A stretch of DNA of 64,000 bases from Nannobrachium achirus (lineage: Eukaryota > Chordata > Actinopteri > Myctophiformes > Myctophidae): contig OY997642.1 of assembly GCA_963921795.1 (NCBI GenBank), positions 40,188,840 to 40,252,839 on the forward strand. Reading direction: 5' to 3'. The notes beneath the pieces are model-generated. The model worked only from the letters and a program-made list of their open reading frames with translations. It searched no databases and was not told the DNA's origin. Both the position numbers and the translations under genes were made by a program. Of this stretch, positions 59,120-64,000 are shown in pieces. Positions within the stretch are counted from its first letter, which is position 1. Every line of letters begins with the position of its first letter.

Positions 59120-60437
59120 AAAACCAGAGGTATCAGCAGGTTAGATTCACAGGACAAAATGAAGCGGAAAGCTTCAGTTACATTTGACATGACATAGTGC
59201 AAATTAAGTTGTAAAACTGTAACAAAATGAAAGGTAAAAATGACTGACTGACTGACTGTTTTGAATAGGAACTAGCCTAAGTAAATAATACTTGTAATAC
59301 AATATCCATGATAACATACTGAGGTATTTGCCCTATGTGTGTCTCTATTTACAAAGAATAAACTTTGCCGCAAGCATTCTCAGCAAATATAACATATTGT
59401 GTTGAACTTGCAAAGCAGCAGCATTAAGACATTAATATTAAGATACAGAGCATTATGACGACGTAAAAGAAACACATAAAATGTTACATTTAAAAATACA
59501 AAGAAATCACAAAAGGTAACCAATACTACTTCTTTAAAGTCAGAGGAATGATATCTTTCCTCCAGGCAGAGGGCAAACTCAATACTTTGTGCTGTCATAG
59601 AAACTGTTGCTGGGATGCAGGCTTGAAACCTTTTCTATACAAAAGGTCAGTTTAACAAGGGAAAGGTTGGAGCTGAAGCATGGATATTGAAGAGTGGAAC
59701 GTAGGAGATACAAATTAACATGTCAAATATTAAAAGTCTGTTCTCCGTTTTTGTGTTTTAACAATTTTCAAACTGGTGTCCCTATTTTGGGTACGTTTTA
59801 ATGGTGAGCGGCTATTTTAAAAAATCTTTTAAAGTATAAAGTAGGGATTAAGTTGTTAAACCAAACTGGCCAGCCTTAATTGCTGAACATAATGGCTTAT
59901 GACACTATAGTGATGATAACTAGAGCAGGTGATAATTGAGTCAGGTGGCACCGAAGATATTTCTACCAGTTGTCTAATATTCATTTGAATTAGCTCAGAT
60001 ATATAGTATACTCTTACACTGTACATACCATTGGTCCATTAATTGTTGACATCTCCTAGCACAAACTGTATGTCTATTTACTTAACCATAGTAATAATAC
60101 AGTATGCTGGTAACTTGGATGCTGTTGAGAACAGTAACAGCCAAACTGTTCATTTAAGGCTCTCGTCAGCGTGGCACTGGTACAGATTGGCGTGGAGCTT
60201 TAAAAAGGATTTCCACTGTGGATATGTCATAGGCATTGTTAGGGCCCCGTGGGTGCATATCCACTGATAAGACTTCAGAGTCACCATTGCCATTGCTCTC
60301 AGTTGGAGATAGCATGGCTCCATGAAGACTGACCTCTCCATATCAGAGACATGACACCTCAAGAGTCATCTATGTGACACCAGGCTGCGAAAGTAAACCA
60401 CATCCTTTGTACTGATGTAAGCATTCACATTCTCACA
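59120..60437. other. Non-coding spacer
   Basis: AT-rich, no gene, MITE or promoter recognised. Confidence 0.4.
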
Positions 60438-60439
60438 CA

Positions 60440-60494
<55 letters not shown>
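60438..60494. repeat. (CA)n microsatellite
   Basis: About 57 bases of CA. Confidence 0.95.
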
Positions 60495-60497
<3 letters not shown>

Positions 60498-61205
60498 GAG
60501 AAGTAAGAGGTCTTGTGAAATCCTTTTCATTCAGCTGCTGCTTCTCTTTCACTCATATGGTTGTATTTAGTCTGGCGTAGCCAGACTATATACACTCATG
60601 CAGTTAAACTAACTAACCTTGTTTTAACATGTGTGGATTGATTAGCAGGCTAGTATTCTTTGGCTTCCTGTATGTGCGTGCTTATAATAATATATTATTA
60701 TCTTATGAATAGATATTGAGAGGATCATTTTCATGGTCCTCATGCATTTTTGTTAACACATGTTAAAAAATATAACTTGATCGATAGATAGATGCCTTAT
60801 GGGTCATGATCGAGCCATATGAGAATATGAGAAACAGCTCAATGTAAAGGAAAAGACTTCTAACTTTTTCCAACACAGAAACATGAGTGAAGTGTTTGAC
60901 ATTAGTCATGGAGGGATTCCCTCACCCCCTCCTATACCAACAGGACAAAGTTAAGCAGGCTGGTCGGTTGCTAACAGCAAAGTATGCAGGGTAGACACAA
61001 GAGGGAGGAATTGTGAATAGGGCTTTGTCTCAAGGGCAACAGAAAATACACACACACACAAACCCACTTTACTACGACAACTAAAGCCACCTCTATTGTG
61101 CACATGTGAGCTTGTAGTAGTAGAGGACCTTAATTTAGGAGAGAATATCTCAACTGTTCTTGGCTAATATGACCCCAAGGAACAACTTAGGAACTGTGAG
61201 AAATT

Positions 61206-61363
61206 AGCCAGTAGCTATGCCCCTCCCCGAAAAGCTTTTGTCCAATGCTAGCTTAGAACCGGCAGCTTGCCAAGGCTGTTGCCAAGGCAAGCCTTGGCAA
61301 GCAGGAAGTTATTCTAAGCCAGCATTGGACAAAAGCTTTTTGGGAGGGGCATAGCTACTGGCT
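61206..61363. mobile_element. Palindromic MITE nested in the left arm
   Basis: AGCCAGTAGCTATGCCCCTC ... GAGGGGCATAGCTACTGGCT, with GCTTTTGTCCAATGCTAGCT also inverted; AATT on each side. The other arm of the host element shows the uninterrupted site (GAGAATTTCTC-like). Confidence 0.8.
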
Positions 61364-62632
61364 AATTCTCTATCCGGGACAAAATAGCGAAAATGACCAC
61401 GCCCTTTTAAAAATGACCACAACTTCCAACATGGCTCTATCTTCTAAACCGTTAGAGCTACACGTTTTCTGAGATGATCTTAACATTTATCGTTTTGTGT
61501 TTTTTCACTGTACCTTGGTATTATATGCTTCTTGAGCATCAAATCAAATCTGCTTTCTACTATCTTTATTAGTGAAACTGTAGCATATTTCCTTTCAGAT
61601 GGTTGCATATTGAACCTTTCAGGCCATCTATATCTTTATTTCCCACAAAAATAGGGTTATGACATTACATGCAAAAATACTCAATCAAAACCATAACATT
61701 TACTATCTCCAAGATGTATTCATAGTCATACATGTGGCATGTTTGATGTTTTTGATCCCAAATGAATGAATATGAGTATAACCCAATTAAATAAATACAA
61801 CTTAGAGCACAATCATTCCACCACAATTAATAAACATGGTCAGCTGAACGAAGTAGCATGTTTTAAATCGAATGTGAAAGAAGTTCCTTCAGAGTGTGCG
61901 TGCTCTGCAGTTGATGGCTGAGCCAGTGCTACAGTATGATCACAGATGAACATTTTAAGAATGCACATGGACCTGCTAGTCTGAACATAAGATGACTCCC
62001 TTCTCCATCTGATGGTATGGCCTCTACTACCTGAAAAGCTATACCTTCACATGTCCAAAGGTATTTTCTCTAGGGGCAACATGTGGCACCACCCATTGCT
62101 GGAGCATGGAATGGTCGGTGGACCAACCACTTCAGAGTTCACCTTCATAAGGAATCTGCTACGCTTGTTCAACAACTTTTATGAACGTGTAGTGTGTTGA
62201 AGTAAGTCTGTATGTACATTTCATTTGTAATTTTTTTGAGATGGTGGCCATATTGGATTTGGCCACAATGATGACCCTGAAGAGTCTCTGGGCACCCTTC
62301 CTAAATCATTAGAGCATGCCCTGGGTTACATCTGAGATACATTTGGTGCTTTTACACTGATTAGTGCAAAAGGTTTCCCTAAGGCCCTGGACAATAATAA
62401 GTTGTCATTCTTTTGTGTTTCTTAGTTGTTTTGTCATAAAATATTGAAATTAGAAATGTTACAAATGTATATGTCCCCATAAACATTGGTATTCTGAACA
62501 TTTTGAGCACGTCAGTAAAGCTCCAACGGTTTAGAAGATAGAGCCATATGTTGGAAGTTGTGGTAATTTATAAAAAAGCGTGGCAATTTTCAGGTATTTC
62601 GTTCCGGATCGAGAATTTCTCACAGTTCTTAA

Positions 62633-63079
62633 CTCTTGTTGTGCCTATGGGATAGTTTGGACCTTATTAACGTCCGGGGTGCCAATCCCGAACTAGTTCG
62701 GGAAAAAAAAAAAAAAATCTTCGAGCCGGGCCGCCGGCCATCATCTGTTTACACGGCCCGCGAGAGCGTCGCGCCGCCGATATTTGCCATCCACTCCAAT
62801 GCAATCCAGGATCTTTAGAGCTCATTTTCTCTGTTCCATGCATATCCATGAGGTGTGCAAGGTTTAATCACGGCTAAATCGCCGAAAATAGGGCTTCTAA
62901 AATGCTTGGTAGCCAATAGCTAACTTCAAGCTAACTTCATCCTGTTCCTGTTCATGCACAAAGGAAAGTGTTCAGGCACGTCATGGCTGCGCAAGGCTTG
63001 TGCATATACAGCGTATGTCTATGGTGGATTCTATGGCCATTGGGTGCCCTCTAGTGGTGATTCTGGGCACTGAAAGGTG
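62633..63079. mobile_element. TTAA-flanked insertion nested in the right arm
   Basis: TTAA stands at 62629-62632 and 63080-63083, where the left arm has continuous sequence (ACAACTTAGGAACTG). TTAA duplication is typical of piggyBac-type elements, but the ends (CTCTTGTTG, GAAAGGTG) give no clear inverted repeat. The insert includes a 14-base A-run at 62704 and a CpG-rich stretch at 62725-62785; no protein. Confidence 0.5.
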
Positions 63080-63406
63080 TTAAGTTGTTCCTTGGGGTCA
63101 TATTAGCCAAGAACAGTTGAGATATTCTCTCCTAAATTAAGTGCACACATGTCTTAGTCAGACTATAGGGATTAATGTGTTAATTGCATCACAGAATAAG
63201 GCTACACACTCGTAGAAGTAGAGAAGGACATTGCATCATACAATGATGCAATGTCCTTCTCTACTTCAATCTTTAGTTCCCACTTCCAGTTTAAGCATGG
63301 ATTTCATATGAATATGAATTACTAAGCACAGTGTATACTACAGTCATACAATAAATATTACACTCATCAAAATGTTATCAGTGATCTACAAAGATGTCCT
63401 CTATGG

Positions 63407-63723
63407 CAGTAGTTCTCAAACTTTTGTGTCAAGGACCACCAAATTGATATATATTTGGCCGCAGATAACCATCTGAAAATGTTTTGTGCCAGGGGCCTCC
63501 AGAGCGGAAGATATGTATTAAGAAATGTTTTATTTTTGTATTTTTTATGTTTCAATACTTTTTGAAAATTGTTCAAAAATAGCAGATGACAAGAACCCTG
63601 CAATTTTTAAATAGCAGACATATAAATGGTTGAAATGATTACGATGCTGTATTAATTAACACATTTTGCAGGGGGGGGGCTGAGCCTCCTAGGGGTCCCT
63701 GGACCGCACTTTGAGAACCACTG
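63407..63723 (+). mobile_element. hAT-like MITE with 7/8 target duplication
   Basis: CAGTAGTTCTCAAACTTTTG and CACTTTGAGAACCACTG are inverted ends. Flanks CTCTATGG (63399-63406) and CTCGATGG (63724-63731) differ by one base. A hairpin-family piece (AAAATAGCAGATGACAAG) lies inside at 63574, and a G-run at 63671-63679. Confidence 0.75.
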
Positions 63724-64000
63724 CTCGATGGTGACTTCATCACCACAATACCATCCATTTTTAGAATTGGCACAAGATGCAAATGCATGAGGAGTAAAAC
63801 TTTCAACACATTGGATCTTCCAGACTTTCATCACAAACACAACACTTCTGCAACCCAGCATGAAAACATTTAAGAACCACTGATCTAGACTGTTGTGGTT
63901 ATGTCAACCATCCTCAGTGTGTCAAAATCCAACAGAGTCAGATTGGCTGTCATAAGATTCCACTTGACCTCATCTAGAGCTCTGACCACAAATTCCTTTT

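Larger units (their letters stand above)
61130..63141. mobile_element. 2-kb inverted-repeat element with two nested insertions
   Basis: Left arm: CTTAATTTAGGAGAGAATAT, CTGTTCTTGGCTAATATGAC and TATCTTCTAAACCGTT. Right arm has the same in inverted order, ending at 63141. The arms total about 190 bases each once the insertions (61206-61363 in the left, 62633-63079 in the right) are set aside. The middle (about 61480-62500) has no recognisable transposase. Outer target duplication not resolved. Confidence 0.7.

Overview
The window looks like teleost fish nuclear DNA. Genes are split into many short exons with GT/AG borders, the spacers are full of (CA)n/(GT)n arrays, and the interspersed repeats are of fish type: hAT-like non-autonomous DNA elements, foldback MITEs, and 3' ends of L2-like and L1-like LINEs. 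I cannot name the species. I saw no rRNA, tRNA, CRISPR array or retrovirus-like element.

Two multi-exon genes can be read with confidence, both on the minus strand. At 7982-15382 lies a type II C-type lectin receptor (CD209/CLEC4-like). Its seven core exons join in phase to exactly 321 codons plus stop. They encode a tyrosine-rich cytoplasmic tail, one membrane segment, a leucine-zipper neck built partly from 42-base repeats, and a C-type lectin domain. At 25809-41803 lies a gelsolin/villin-family gene that I read as scinderin-like (scinla type), with 15 visible coding exons and a probable non-coding first exon near 46600. One short exon expected in the sixth gelsolin repeat was not found. 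At 265-544 there are two damaged exons resembling wls (Wntless).

Layout: 1-7690, wls-like remnant, foldback elements, dispersed repeats and a 1.42-kb hAT-like element; 7696-15400, lectin gene, with introns holding a 1.76-kb foldback element, a LINE tail and a hairpin; 15400-24980, spacer with microsatellites, tandem duplications and an 876-base hAT-like element; 24981-46690, scinla-like gene, with introns holding two related L2-LINE composites; 43594-45425, foldback and nested repeats inside the first intron; 46700-64000, spacer with repeat families, a 59-base minisatellite, a CpG-rich tract, L2 remnants and a 2-kb inverted-repeat element that carries two later insertions.

The two genes have no obvious shared pathway: one is a probable immune surface receptor, the other a cytoplasmic actin-filament regulator. 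The observations most worth checking are the ITAM-like spacing in the lectin tail, a spare in-phase zipper exon upstream of its membrane exon, the missing scinla exon, the wls-like remnant, several hAT-like insertions with 8-base target duplications, and a hairpin sequence that recurs across the window.
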